The notes: generated by a model from the sequence alone, not told the origin. 64,000 nucleotides of DNA from Devosia sp. A16 (GCF_001402915.1 NZ_CP012945.1:620001-684000), one strand, 5' to 3'. Shown: positions 9,180-17,945, numbered from the stretch's first letter. Numbers and translations: made by a program.

Positions 9180-10028
9180 TCAGGCCTGCAGCGAGGGGTC
9201 GCGCCGCACCTGCAGGATATCGGCCAGCAGGGCAAAGGCGACAGCATTGATGACGATGGCGGCGCCGGGAGCGGCAACGGCCCACCAGGCGATCGACATA
9301 TAGGAACGGGCGCCCGAGATCATGGCGCCCCATTCCGGGCTCGGGGGTTGCGCACCGACACCGATGAAGGAGAGGCCGGCAAGGATCAGCATGGTGAAGC
9401 TGATGTCGCCCGCCCATTTGACGATCAGCACGTCGATCGAGTTGGGCAGCACGTGTTTCAGCATCAGCCGGAGCGGCGAGACGCCGAGCACGCGCGCGCC
9501 CTCGACAAACGGCTGCTCCATGGTCTGCCGCATTGTGGTGCGAAGGATGCGGGCGGTCATCGGCCAGCCGGTGACGGCAAGCGCGATGATGCCGGACTGC
9601 AGGCTCGGGCCCAGCACCGTGGCGATGCCCAGCGCGACGACGAGGCCGGGCAGCGACTGCCCGATATCGGTGATGCGCATCAGGAGCTCGTCGATCCAGC
9701 GCGGGCCGACCGTCGCCAGCGTCGCGAAGATCATGCCGATGGCCGAATAGAGCGCGACGACGAGGATGGTGGAAAAGAGCGAGAGCTGGGAGCCGGCGAT
9801 CAGCCGCCAGAAAATGTCGCGGCCCTGGTCGTCGGTGCCGAGCCAGTAGCTGGCGCTGGGCGGCATCAGCGTCATCACCATGTTGGAGGTGTAGATGCTG
9901 GCCGGGGCGACGAGGGGGCCGACGAGCGCCAGCAGCAGCAGCGCGGCGACCACAGTGAAGACGGCCAACTCGTACGGCGTGAAGCGGGCCTTGCGCCTGG
10001 CGGGGGTGGTGGACATTGAAGCGGTCAT
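9180..10028 (-). CDS. peptide-type ABC transporter permease (DppC-like)
   Basis: This 282-residue inner-membrane protein has the DppC N-terminal segment, the motif YWLGTDDQGRDIFWRL, and the EAA loop (FVEGARVLGVSPLRLMLKHVLPN). Its start overlaps the DppB-like stop as ATGA. It forms the importer channel with the gene at 10025-11056. Confidence 0.9.
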   Translation of the reverse strand: MTASMSTTPARRKARFTPYELAVFTVVAALLLLALVGPLVAPASIYTSNMVMTLMPPSASYWLGTDDQGRDIFWRLIAGSQLSLFSTILVVALYSAIGMIFATLATVGPRWIDELLMRITDIGQSLPGLVVALGIATVLGPSLQSGIIALAVTGWPMTARILRTTMRQTMEQPFVEGARVLGVSPLRLMLKHVLPNSIDVLIVKWAGDISFTMLILAGLSFIGVGAQPPSPEWGAMISGARSYMSIAWWAVAAPGAAIVINAVAFALLADILQVRRDPSLQA

Positions 10029-11056
10029 CGTGCCCCCGCCCCCATTTGCCGGCCGCGAATGCGCGGGTCGAGCATCAGCGTGATCACGTCAGCCACGAGA
10101 TTGACGACACAAACGGCGACGCCGACGAACATCACTGCGCCGAGCACGGCGTACGTGTCCTTGAGCGCCACCGAATTGGCGAGGAAGCTGCCGACGCCGC
10201 GCCGCGCGAACACCGTCTCGACGAGGATCGCGCCGCCCACCATGCCGCCCACCAGCGTGCCGATGAGACTGACTGTCGGGGGCAGAGAATTGGGCAGCGC
10301 GTGGCGCAGCACGATGGTGCGGGTCGAGGCGCCCTTGGCACGCACCGGCAGCACCATGTCGGAGGCGAGCACGCCGATCAGGGTTGCCCGCAGCAGACGG
10401 TAGACCTGCGAGGCGAACGGCACGGCAAAGACGAAGGCCGGCAGGATCAGGTAGGCCAGCGCATCGAGAAAGCCCGCGAAGTCGCCCGCGAGCAGCGCAT
10501 CGATGGTCGGCATGCCGGTGACGGTCGGCGAGGCCACACCGAACGAATGCTGGCCGGAGATCGGGGTGATGCGCCACACGCTCCCGAGGAAATATTGCAG
10601 CATCAGGGCCAGCCAGAAGGCCGGCATGGCGCCCCCGACGACGGCGACGAGGCGGCTCGCGCCGTCGAAGGCCTTGCCGCGATAGGTTGCTGCGACGAGC
10701 GCAGGCGGAACGGCGAGAATTACACCGAGGATGGAGGCGAAGATCATCAGCTCGATGGTCGAGGGCAGCACGGCGGCAAGTTCGGAGAGCACCGGCTTGG
10801 CCGACACCACCGAGGTGCCGAGATCGCCGCGTACGAGGCGACCAAGGAAAGCCAGGTATTGTTCCGGCCAAGGCAGGTCGAGGCCGAGACGTTTGGCCAC
10901 CGCAGCAACCTGCTCCTGGCTCGCGCCGGGGCCGGCGGCCACCTGCGCCTCGTCGCCGGGGATCAGCTTGATCATGACGAAGACCAGGGTCGCCAGACCC
11001 CAGAGGGTCAGCACCATCATCACAAGCCGTTGGCCTACGAGGCGCAGGTAGCTCAT
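10025..11056 (-). CDS. peptide-type ABC transporter permease (DppB-like)
   Basis: This 343-residue permease starts with the classic DppB opening (MSYLRLVGQRLVMMVLTLWG, then LIPGDEA). It has six membrane segments and an EAA-type loop in which VRAKGASTRTIVLRHALPN takes the usual place. It lies five bases downstream of the binding-protein stop. Nothing unusual was seen. Confidence 0.9.
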   Translation of the reverse strand: MSYLRLVGQRLVMMVLTLWGLATLVFVMIKLIPGDEAQVAAGPGASQEQVAAVAKRLGLDLPWPEQYLAFLGRLVRGDLGTSVVSAKPVLSELAAVLPSTIELMIFASILGVILAVPPALVAATYRGKAFDGASRLVAVVGGAMPAFWLALMLQYFLGSVWRITPISGQHSFGVASPTVTGMPTIDALLAGDFAGFLDALAYLILPAFVFAVPFASQVYRLLRATLIGVLASDMVLPVRAKGASTRTIVLRHALPNSLPPTVSLIGTLVGGMVGGAILVETVFARRGVGSFLANSVALKDTYAVLGAVMFVGVAVCVVNLVADVITLMLDPRIRGRQMGAGAR

Positions 11057-11061
11057 CGGCG

Positions 11062-12642
11062 CTACTTCTTGAGCAGGTTGTAGTCGAGCGGGGCGAAGTT
11101 GCCGTTGATGCTGGCGGCGCCTTCAGTCGGGTTGGACAGCCGGTCGGAACGGTAGGCGACGTAGGAGCCCGCCCAGTACATCGGCATGAACACGGAATCC
11201 TTCTCGATGATCTGCTGCGCCTCTTTGTAGAGGTCGCACCGCTCGGTGGCGTCGGCGCTGCCGACGGCCTTGTTGAGGATGTCGTCGACTTCCGGGTTCT
11301 TGTAGCCGGCGCGGTTGGTGCCGACGGCGGTCGAGATGAAGGTCTTGGTGAGGAACACGCCGGGATCGGGGAACAGCGAGTTCTCCGAAAGCAGCATCAG
11401 CTGCGGGATCTGGGCGGGGTCCTGCAGCATCTGCAGGTAGTTCGGGAAGGCGATCGGCTCGAGGTTGAGCGTGACGCCGATATCCTTGAGGTTGGACTGC
11501 AGGAGCGTCGCCTCCTGCACCTGGTCCTCGAATGCCGGCTGGAAGCGCAGCGTCAGGGTGAGGTTGGTGGCCCCGGCCTCGGCGAGCAGGGCCTTGGCCT
11601 TCTCGATGTCGCGAGCAACGGTCGGGAATTCGGGGCGGCAGGAAAGCGTGTCCGGCAGCGGGCCGGCCGGCAGGCTGCCCTTGCCGCGATGGATGCCGGC
11701 GAGGCCGCCCTCGTAGTCATAGGCGAGACGGATCGCTTCACGCACCTTCACATCGGCAGTCGGACCGGTCGAGGTGTTGAAGTAGATGCCGTTGACCTGG
11801 GCCGCCGGCCCGTAGGCCACCGCCACGCCGGGCTCGTTGGCGATGACGTCGAGGTCGCGCTGCAGGATGTTGCGGCCGACGTCGATATTGCCGACCTTCA
11901 ATTCGTCGCGCTTGGGCGCGCTTTCGTCGGAGCGGCGGAAGATCAGCGAGGCCGGGCGATCGCCCTTGTCGCCCCAGTAGGTGTCGGCCCAGTCGATGGT
12001 GATATCGTTGCCCTGTACCGAGGTCAGCTTGTAGGGGCCCGAGCCGGCATCGTTGGCGGCGAGCCAGGCCTGCGCGTCGTCGGCGCCGGCATTGGCCGTC
12101 GCGAGCGCCGAGTTGATGACGTAGATGCGGCCGAGCGAGCCGAGGAACAGCGCGTTCGGCTTGGTCAGCTTGATGGTGAAGTGGGTGTCGTCGGCGATCT
12201 CGGTGCTGTCGTACCTGTCGATGTAGGAGGCAACGCCGGTGGCGAGACGCTTCACGCGGTCGAGCGAGTAGGCCACGTCTTTGGACGTGACCGGCGTACC
12301 ATCATGGAACTTGGCGCCGTCGCGGATGGTGAAGGCGATCGAGGAGGCGTCGGGCGCGACCGTGAACTCCGAGGCTAGCGCACCGATGACGTTGAGCTCG
12401 GCATCGAAGGTGATGAGCGGGCTGTAGATGCGGCTCGTCAGGTCGTTGGTCTGGAAGTAATTCGAGGCGATCGGGTCGAGTGTGTTCACCGATCCGGCGC
12501 CCGACACGATAACCGTATTGGCGCGGTCGGCCGCCGAAGCCGCCCCCGCGGCGAACAGCGCGCCCAGCGCTACCGCCCCGAGCATCGCCGTCATTTGCAG
12601 CTTGTTGCGCAGTCGCATGGTTGGTCGAAGGGTCGCTTGCAT
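11062..12642 (-). CDS. extracellular solute-binding protein, family 5
   Basis: This 526-residue periplasmic binding protein for peptide, nickel or opine-like solutes has a Sec signal ending at GAASA-AD. The mature part shows the family start NTVIVSGAGSVNTLDPIAS and the LAYDYEG and NPEVDDIL regions. I chose the ATG at 12642 because GGAG lies nine bases upstream; a longer frame runs to 12819 but lacks a binding site and would bury the signal peptide. It is the first gene of the leftward operon to 6650. A GTATAC palindrome lies about 100 bases upstream. Confidence 0.9.
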   Translation of the reverse strand: MQATLRPTMRLRNKLQMTAMLGAVALGALFAAGAASAADRANTVIVSGAGSVNTLDPIASNYFQTNDLTSRIYSPLITFDAELNVIGALASEFTVAPDASSIAFTIRDGAKFHDGTPVTSKDVAYSLDRVKRLATGVASYIDRYDSTEIADDTHFTIKLTKPNALFLGSLGRIYVINSALATANAGADDAQAWLAANDAGSGPYKLTSVQGNDITIDWADTYWGDKGDRPASLIFRRSDESAPKRDELKVGNIDVGRNILQRDLDVIANEPGVAVAYGPAAQVNGIYFNTSTGPTADVKVREAIRLAYDYEGGLAGIHRGKGSLPAGPLPDTLSCRPEFPTVARDIEKAKALLAEAGATNLTLTLRFQPAFEDQVQEATLLQSNLKDIGVTLNLEPIAFPNYLQMLQDPAQIPQLMLLSENSLFPDPGVFLTKTFISTAVGTNRAGYKNPEVDDILNKAVGSADATERCDLYKEAQQIIEKDSVFMPMYWAGSYVAYRSDRLSNPTEGAASINGNFAPLDYNLLKK

Positions 12643-12731
12643 TCCAGTGCTCCGGTGCACAGTGTTTCCTGGGTCCCTGTGACGGCGCTCCCCGGGCTGC
12701 CCTGCCCCGCGCCGTCGCTGATTTCGCGGTA

Positions 12732-12751
12732 TCAACGATTTCGTATACATA
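12732..12751. promoter_or_regulatory. candidate operator with GTATAC core upstream of the peptide-type importer
   Basis: TCAACGATTTCGTATACATA lies about 90 bases before the binding-protein start. It matches the site at 12940-12961 and the half-site at 5401 in the lead-in TCAAC-A-AT and in the ATACA end. The palindromic core is only GTATAC here. It could alternatively be part of a -10 region. Confidence 0.45.
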
Positions 12752-12951
12752 CCATAATCAAAACGAACACATCTTTGGGCCACGGTCAACGGGGTGAATC
12801 GCGGAATCTTGAGCCTCAAAAGGCAGCAGATTGCCTATGTTTCAGGCAATTTCTCCCACTGCTTCGGCCAATTTGACGGAATAGCGGCGACCGACAGGCG
12901 GCTCGCGTGCCTGTGTCGCCCAACTCAAAATGTACGGGATCAACAAATTTC

Positions 12952-12961
12952 TTGTATACAA
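12952..12961. promoter_or_regulatory. candidate operator palindrome TTGTATACAA
   Basis: This perfect 10-bp palindrome lies 60 bases before the ATG of the hydantoin-racemase-like gene at 13021 and repeats the core found at 5645-5654. The lead-in TCAACAAATTTC starts at 12940. The 378-base gap between the divergent genes (12643-13020) holds this site and the one at 12732; I see no gene in it. Confidence 0.55.
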
Positions 12962-13020
12962 TCAATCGGCTGTGCAACATGCAAGGATTGGCCGCACGGG
13001 CCCGACTGGATTCACGACGC

Positions 13021-13755
13021 ATGACCAAGCCACACATCCTGCTCATCAATCCGAACACCTCCGCCCCGATCACCGAGACGATCCGGCAGCTGGCGATGGC
13101 AGAGATCGGCGGGCAGGCGAACCTCACGGCGGTGACCGCGCCTTTTGGGGCCCGCTACATTTCCTCGCGCATGTCCGTAACGATTGCCGCGCATGCCGTA
13201 CTCGATGCCTATGCGGCCGCGGTGGCGAATGGCGGGCGGTTCGATGCGGTGATCGTGGCCTGCTTCGGTGATCCCGGCATCGACGCGCTCAAGGAGATCG
13301 TCGACATCCCCGTGGTCGGCTTCGCCGATGGGGGATTGATTGCCGCGGCAGCGCTGCCGGGGAAATTCGCGATCGCCACCATAGGCGAGGCGTGGCGCGA
13401 CATGCTGACCGAACTGGCTCTGCGCCGTGGCTTCGGCGACCGTCTGGCGGGGGTGATCCTTATCGAGGAGAACGGCCGTGCGCCGGAGGTTGCCGGGCCG
13501 CGCATCACCGCCAGGGCGAAAGCACTCGGGGTCGAGCGCGTCGTCATCGGCGGCACCGGGTTGATCCCGGTTCTCGATTCAATCGCCGGCAATGTCGGCG
13601 TTGATGTGGTCGATCCGCACCGCGTCACCCTGCATGATGTCATCCGCATGATCGGCGATGCGCCCGAGCCCAGGCCGGCCGCAGCGGCGCCATCGCTCTT
13701 CACCGGCCTGTCCTCGGCCCTCGAGGGGCTGCTCAACCATCCGTACGCCAGTTGA
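13021..13755 (+). CDS. hydantoin racemase-like protein (HyuE/Asp-Glu racemase family)
   Basis: This 244-residue protein opens with MTKPHILLINPNTS, the classic start of this family, and carries the first catalytic cysteine at C81 (VIVACFGDPG). At the second catalytic site, where hydantoin and amino-acid racemases have Cys in a V-L-G-C-A-G stretch, it has VVIGGTGL (residues 175-181), so a Gly stands there. A two-base racemase reaction is thus doubtful; a hydrolase, decarboxylase or isomerase role is possible. The start is the ATG at 13021, since the frame upstream of it to 12907 reads through the operator. It lies 17 bases before the synthase gene. Confidence 0.82.
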   Translation: MTKPHILLINPNTSAPITETIRQLAMAEIGGQANLTAVTAPFGARYISSRMSVTIAAHAVLDAYAAAVANGGRFDAVIVACFGDPGIDALKEIVDIPVVGFADGGLIAAAALPGKFAIATIGEAWRDMLTELALRRGFGDRLAGVILIEENGRAPEVAGPRITARAKALGVERVVIGGTGLIPVLDSIAGNVGVDVVDPHRVTLHDVIRMIGDAPEPRPAAAAPSLFTGLSSALEGLLNHPYAS

Positions 13756-13772
13756 GGCGGCAAGGAGTTCCC

Positions 13773-15050
13773 ATGACGACCAAACCGCAGCGCGGCACGC
13801 ACCTCGTAGAGGGCCGCCATTTCGTCAGCCCGTTCAACTTCATGCCCGAAGTGACCACCGGATGGGAGATCCCCACTCCGCTGGGGCTCATCGACAGCAC
13901 GATCCGCAAGGTCATCTACACTGTCGGCGTGCGCCCGACCGAAGGCGAGCTTGTCGAGATCTGCGGCCTGCTCGAGGAACTGGGGATCGAGGAAGAAAGC
14001 CTCAACGTCTGGTGGCGCGGCGGCGACGAAGGCGATCCGCAGGAACTGGCCGCGGTTTTCGCCATCGCCAGGGCCAAGCCGAAGTTCAAGGTCAACGTTT
14101 TCACCGACACCCTGCTGGGCAATGGCGATACGCCCATGCCGCTGATGAAGCAGACGGTCGACATGTTCGCCGAGGCCGGCATCAAGCTGCTCAACCCCGG
14201 CCTGCTGCAGGCCCCGAGCGAGGATGCCCGCAAGCGCCAGGCCGACGAGATGGCGGCGATGAACGAATACATCAAGGCCGCCGGCATGGAGTGGAACGGC
14301 ACCGTAGCCCAATGCGCGCGCCGCAACTTCGACGAGTTCATGGCGCTCTGCAACACGGCTATCGACAACGGCATCCGCCGCTTCGACCTGATGGACTCGA
14401 CCAGCGCGCTGTCGCCCGAAGGCATGAAGCACTATGTGCGCACCTTCCGCAGCCGGCTGAAGTCACCGACGCCGCTCACCATGCATACGCACGACGATTT
14501 CGGGATGGATACCGCGGGAACCATCGCCGCCGTGCTGGCCGGCGCCTCGCCCGACGTGGCGCTCAACGGCGTCTCCTACCGTTCAGGCTTTGCCGCCCTC
14601 GAGGAGGTCGTCGTGGCACTGGATGTGCTCTATGGCGTCGATACCGGCATCCGGCTCGACAAGCTGCAATGGGCGGCGGACGAACTCGCCCGCATCATGC
14701 GCTTCCCCATCCCGCCGCTGAAGCCGGTAGTGGGTCGCCACCAGTTCCTGCGCGAGGGTGCGCACGACATCGAGAAAATGCTGGATGGCCGCGCTCCGGC
14801 GGATTTCGCCAACATGGGCAGCAGCTACAGCCCCGAACTGATCGGCGCAAAGTTCGACTGGGTCTACTCGCAGCAGGGCAATGGGCGCATCGTTGCGGCA
14901 GCCGCGAAGTCGATCGGCGTGGCGCTCACCGACAAGCAGGTCGACGAGGCCGTAAAGGTGCTGGAGGACAAGCTCGCGGCGCACCCCGCCTATCCGCGCT
15001 GGGCCACGCCCGACGAGGTGTTCGCGGTGATACGGCAGGTGGCCGCCTAG
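13773..15050 (+). CDS. HMGL-like/DRE-TIM family protein (homocitrate or isopropylmalate synthase-like)
   Basis: This 425-residue TIM-barrel protein resembles the alpha-isopropylmalate/homocitrate synthase and HMG-CoA-lyase group. The N-terminal motif reads LIDSTIRKV (D41, R45) where the family has D-T-L-R-D-G. The metal histidines are visible in MHTHDDFGM. The later G-x-G-E-R-x-G-N stretch is replaced by NGVSYRSGF. These changes suggest a divergent aldolase, lyase or condensing enzyme, not LeuA. AAGGAGTTCCC before the ATG fixes the start. It sits in an operon with the racemase-like gene and the MFS transporter. Confidence 0.75.
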   Translation: MTTKPQRGTHLVEGRHFVSPFNFMPEVTTGWEIPTPLGLIDSTIRKVIYTVGVRPTEGELVEICGLLEELGIEEESLNVWWRGGDEGDPQELAAVFAIARAKPKFKVNVFTDTLLGNGDTPMPLMKQTVDMFAEAGIKLLNPGLLQAPSEDARKRQADEMAAMNEYIKAAGMEWNGTVAQCARRNFDEFMALCNTAIDNGIRRFDLMDSTSALSPEGMKHYVRTFRSRLKSPTPLTMHTHDDFGMDTAGTIAAVLAGASPDVALNGVSYRSGFAALEEVVVALDVLYGVDTGIRLDKLQWAADELARIMRFPIPPLKPVVGRHQFLREGAHDIEKMLDGRAPADFANMGSSYSPELIGAKFDWVYSQQGNGRIVAAAAKSIGVALTDKQVDEAVKVLEDKLAAHPAYPRWATPDEVFAVIRQVAA

Positions 15051-15056
15051 TTCGGC

Positions 15057-16469
15057 ATGAAGCCCTGGATCGCGCCCAAGTCGATCGGTGATATCCGCGT
15101 CGGATCCGTCGCCCTCATCGTGGCGGCGGCGCTGTTCATGCAGATGCTGGACTCCACCATCATCGTCACGGCCATCCCGGCAATGGCGGGTTCGTTCGGG
15201 GTCACGCCGCTATCCATGGGCGCGGGCATCACCACCTACATGCTCACGGTCGCCATTCTCATCCCGGCGGCGGGCTGGCTCGCCGACAGGATCGGGGCAC
15301 GCAGCGTGTTCCTGGGCGCAATCGTCGTATTCACGCTTGGCTCGCTGCTCTGCGGCCTGTCGCGGGACCTGCCGCAGTTCATCGGCTCGCGCGCGGTGCA
15401 GGGCGCCGGTGGCGCCTTCATGGTGCCGGTGGGGCAGATCATCGTGCTGCGCCTCGCCCAGCGCGATCAGCTGGTGAGAACGCTCTCGCTGCTGAGCTGG
15501 CCGGCGCTCTTCGCCCCAGTCATCGGCCCGACGATCGGTGGTTTCATCACCACCTACTTCTCCTGGCGCTGGACGTTTCTCATCAACATCCCCCTGGGCG
15601 TCATCTGCCTCACCCTTTCGGTCTGGCTGATCCCCGATGACGGGCATCGCAAGAACGTGCCGCTCGACTGGCTGGGCCTGCTGCTGTCCTCGCTCGGCCT
15701 GGGCGCCCTTCTCGCCGGGCTGGACGGGCTGGTCCACCACAGCACGAACCTGCCGGTTACGGTTGGCCTGATCGTCGGCGGAGTGGCGTTCTGCGGCCTC
15801 GCAACACGCCACATGCTCCACACCACCCACCCCCTGCTCGATTTCTCGATCATGCGGGTGAAGAGTTTCGCGCTCTCGACCCTGTCGTCCGGCAGCTATT
15901 ATCGCATTGCCCTCAACACCATGCCGTTCCTGCTGCCGCTGCTGTTCCAGCTGGCGTTCGGGATGACGGCCTTCCAGGCCGGCAGCCTGATGGTGGCGTA
16001 TTTCGGCGGCAACCTCGCGGTTCGCCTGATCACCACGCCGGTGCTCGAACGCTTCGGTACACGCAAGGCGGTGGTCGTCAACGGCATCCTCAGCGCCGTG
16101 GCGATTGCGCTTTGCATTCCGCTCGACGCCACGACCCCCCTGCCACTGGTGCTGGCGCTGTTGTTTCTCGGCGGCGCCACTCGCTCGATGCAGTACACCG
16201 CGCTGAATGTCCTCACCTTCATCGACATCAGCCCCGAACAGCGCAGCTCCGCCTCGACCCTGGCGACGATGATCATGCAGATCACCATCCTGCTTGGTGT
16301 GGTCGTCGGCACCCTGAGCCTCAGCCTGTTTCAGGCCGTTCGTGGTGCAACAGCACTCGGCCTGCCCGATTTTCAGCTGAGCTTCGCCGCCCTCGCCACC
16401 CTGACGCTGATATCCGCCCTTCAGATGCGCAGGATTCCCCAGTCAGAGACGGAAGCTCGACGAAAGTAG
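15057..16469 (+). CDS. MFS transporter, DHA2-type (14-TM drug/metabolite exporter family)
   Basis: This 470-residue inner-membrane protein has the DHA2 opening motif (QMLDSTIIVTAIPAMAGSFG), motif A (GWLADRIGARSVFLG) and many hydrophobic segments, consistent with 13-14 helices. It starts six bases after the synthase stop, so it is the third gene of the rightward operon. Family members export drugs or metabolites by proton antiport. Here it may export a toxic intermediate or take up an alternative substrate (inference). Confidence 0.88.
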   Translation: MKPWIAPKSIGDIRVGSVALIVAAALFMQMLDSTIIVTAIPAMAGSFGVTPLSMGAGITTYMLTVAILIPAAGWLADRIGARSVFLGAIVVFTLGSLLCGLSRDLPQFIGSRAVQGAGGAFMVPVGQIIVLRLAQRDQLVRTLSLLSWPALFAPVIGPTIGGFITTYFSWRWTFLINIPLGVICLTLSVWLIPDDGHRKNVPLDWLGLLLSSLGLGALLAGLDGLVHHSTNLPVTVGLIVGGVAFCGLATRHMLHTTHPLLDFSIMRVKSFALSTLSSGSYYRIALNTMPFLLPLLFQLAFGMTAFQAGSLMVAYFGGNLAVRLITTPVLERFGTRKAVVVNGILSAVAIALCIPLDATTPLPLVLALLFLGGATRSMQYTALNVLTFIDISPEQRSSASTLATMIMQITILLGVVVGTLSLSLFQAVRGATALGLPDFQLSFAALATLTLISALQMRRIPQSETEARRK

Positions 16470-16659
16470 CCGGCGCTGCAAGACGACTGACTTCGCTCCG
16501 CCCACGGGGACCTCGACCTCCGCTCTGGGCCGGCGACGAGCATCGTCGACGCTATGCCTCGAACCACCGGCTGGGTTGCGGCACGGCTCGCCGCTCGACA
16601 TGGAGAGGGGATGATCGAGACCAGAATCCAGGGAGGGGTGGTCCGGCAAGTCGCACCGC

Positions 16660-17145
16660 CTATTGCAGTGTCGCCTCGGTCAACGCGATGGGGCGGAGCA
16701 GTTTGGAGTAGACCCAGCCCTGCTTGCCGGCGCCGGCATCGATCAGCACCCAACCGCGCTCCTCACGCAGGACATTGACCTTGGTGCCGCCCTTGAGGGC
16801 AAAAAGCTGCGGCATGGTCTTGCGGGGCCCGCTCCGCACCCGCAGCGACTCCACGGCAACCGAGTGGGTGAAGACCGGCCGCATGGCCGCTTCGCTCGGC
16901 TGCACCGGATCGTGCTTCACCACCACCGGGGTGACGCGGGCGATGTCGAGCGCCTCAGCCTTGGCCGATGGGAGCACGGCGACGTAGCTGGGTTTGAGGT
17001 TGGTCTTTACCGGGGTGGCGACAGCAGCCTCGCCGACCTTGCTGAGGGTGAAATTCACCCCGCCCACCGTGACGGCGCCCGAGACGAGGGTGACCGAGGC
17101 CAACATGAAGGCGGGCAGAATGAAGTGGGCCAATTTCAGCTCCAT
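16660..17145 (-). CDS. exported or membrane-anchored bacterial SH3 domain protein
   Basis: This 161-residue protein has an N-terminal hydrophobic segment (HFILPAFMLASVTLVSGAV) that could be a signal or anchor. After a linker comes a C-terminal SH3b domain: VESLRVRSGPRKTMPQLFAL, GGTKVNVLREERGWVLI, GWVYSKLL. Such domains bind peptidoglycan or peptides in the envelope. The ATG at 17145 is chosen because the longer frame to 17481 runs antisense-like through the gene upstream. The 190-base gap to the MFS gene holds nothing I recognise. Confidence 0.78.
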   Translation of the reverse strand: MELKLAHFILPAFMLASVTLVSGAVTVGGVNFTLSKVGEAAVATPVKTNLKPSYVAVLPSAKAEALDIARVTPVVVKHDPVQPSEAAMRPVFTHSVAVESLRVRSGPRKTMPQLFALKGGTKVNVLREERGWVLIDAGAGKQGWVYSKLLRPIALTEATLQ

Positions 17146-17190
17146 TTTGGACGGTGCGCAAAGGGTCGCGCCTTGGGCGCCCCTTGTCCT

Positions 17191-17221
17191 GGCCATGCGC
17201 CGGCGGGGCCGGCGCATGGCC
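17191..17221 (-). terminator. hairpin downstream of the GlsB/YeaQ-like gene
   Basis: GGCCATGCGCC at 17191-17201 pairs perfectly with GGCGCATGGCC at 17211-17221 around a 9-base loop. It lies ten bases after the stop of the small membrane protein gene and before the SH3 gene. There is no T-run, so it may be a stabilising or Rho-related hairpin. Confidence 0.45.
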
Positions 17222-17231
17222 ATCGATCGCA

Positions 17232-17495
17232 TCAGACCGTAGTGCGGCGGCCGCGGATGGCGCGCCAGATGGCGATGAGCAGGCAGGCGCCCACGACCGC
17301 CACGATCAATTGGCCAACGATGCCGCCCATGGTGGCGCCGAACACGGCCATCAGGATGAAGTTGCCGACAATGGCGCCGACAATGCCCATCACGATATTC
17401 ATGAGCAGGCCCTGGTTCGAGCCCATCATCTTCTCGGCAATCCAACCGGCCAATGCGCCGATGATGATCGCCAGTACCCAACCGATGCCTTCCAT
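17232..17495 (-). CDS. GlsB/YeaQ/YmgE family stress-response membrane protein
   Basis: This 87-residue membrane protein has three hydrophobic segments and the family pattern IIGALAGWIAEKMMGSNQG, then NIVMGIVGAIVGNFI, and a basic tail. AGGAGG lies six bases before the ATG at 17495. Members are induced by general or cell-envelope stress in enterobacteria, but their molecular role is unclear. It is nine bases downstream of the next small membrane protein, so the two probably form one transcript. Confidence 0.88.
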   Translation of the reverse strand: MEGIGWVLAIIIGALAGWIAEKMMGSNQGLLMNIVMGIVGAIVGNFILMAVFGATMGGIVGQLIVAVVGACLLIAIWRAIRGRRTTV

Positions 17496-17504
17496 GCTTG
17501 CCTC

Positions 17505-17690
17505 CTATTGTGCGTTCGGGGTGACGTCCACGTTTACAGCCGGCACGTCGACATCGACCGTCCGGGTCACGCCCGTGCCGTTGAAGAACAGGAAGTAGGC
17601 GACGACGACCACAAGGGCGACCAGCAGGATGCCGGCAATGACGCCGCCGCTGCCACCACCGCCGGTGACGATTGTTTCGCGATCAGCCAT
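17505..17690 (-). CDS. small single-pass membrane protein, unknown function
   Basis: This 61-residue protein has a glycine-rich N-terminus (GGGGSGG), one strong membrane helix (IAGILLVALVVVVAYFLFF) and a valine/aspartate-rich periplasmic tail (TRTVDVDVPAVNVDV). GAGGAG precedes the ATG at 17690. Similar small proteins next to stress-membrane genes are common in Hyphomicrobiales, but no function is known to me. Confidence 0.75.
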   Translation of the reverse strand: MADRETIVTGGGGSGGVIAGILLVALVVVVAYFLFFNGTGVTRTVDVDVPAVNVDVTPNAQ

Positions 17691-17945
17691 TCTTGCACTC
17701 CTCTCAAATGGACTGGCGGCTGAACGCTATCCAACGGCGAGGAGTTCCAAAAAACGCAAGAATTTCAATATACTTACGGGATGCTGACGCGGCATGTCAG
17801 CGACATGACAGGAATGGACGAGCATCTGCCTCGTCGGCCGAGACGGGTCCTCCAGAGCGTCGGGCGCCTCGCGAGAGCCACCCCGCCTGTCGCTGAGATT
17901 CTCAAGCGCTTGGGGCGGCTGCAGCTGTGCTCGAGGCGGGCCGTT

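Noticed and set aside
12794-13024. Small forward frame across the divergent promoter region
   Set aside because: It runs through the GTATAC palindrome and into the next gene, with no ribosome site or similarity.
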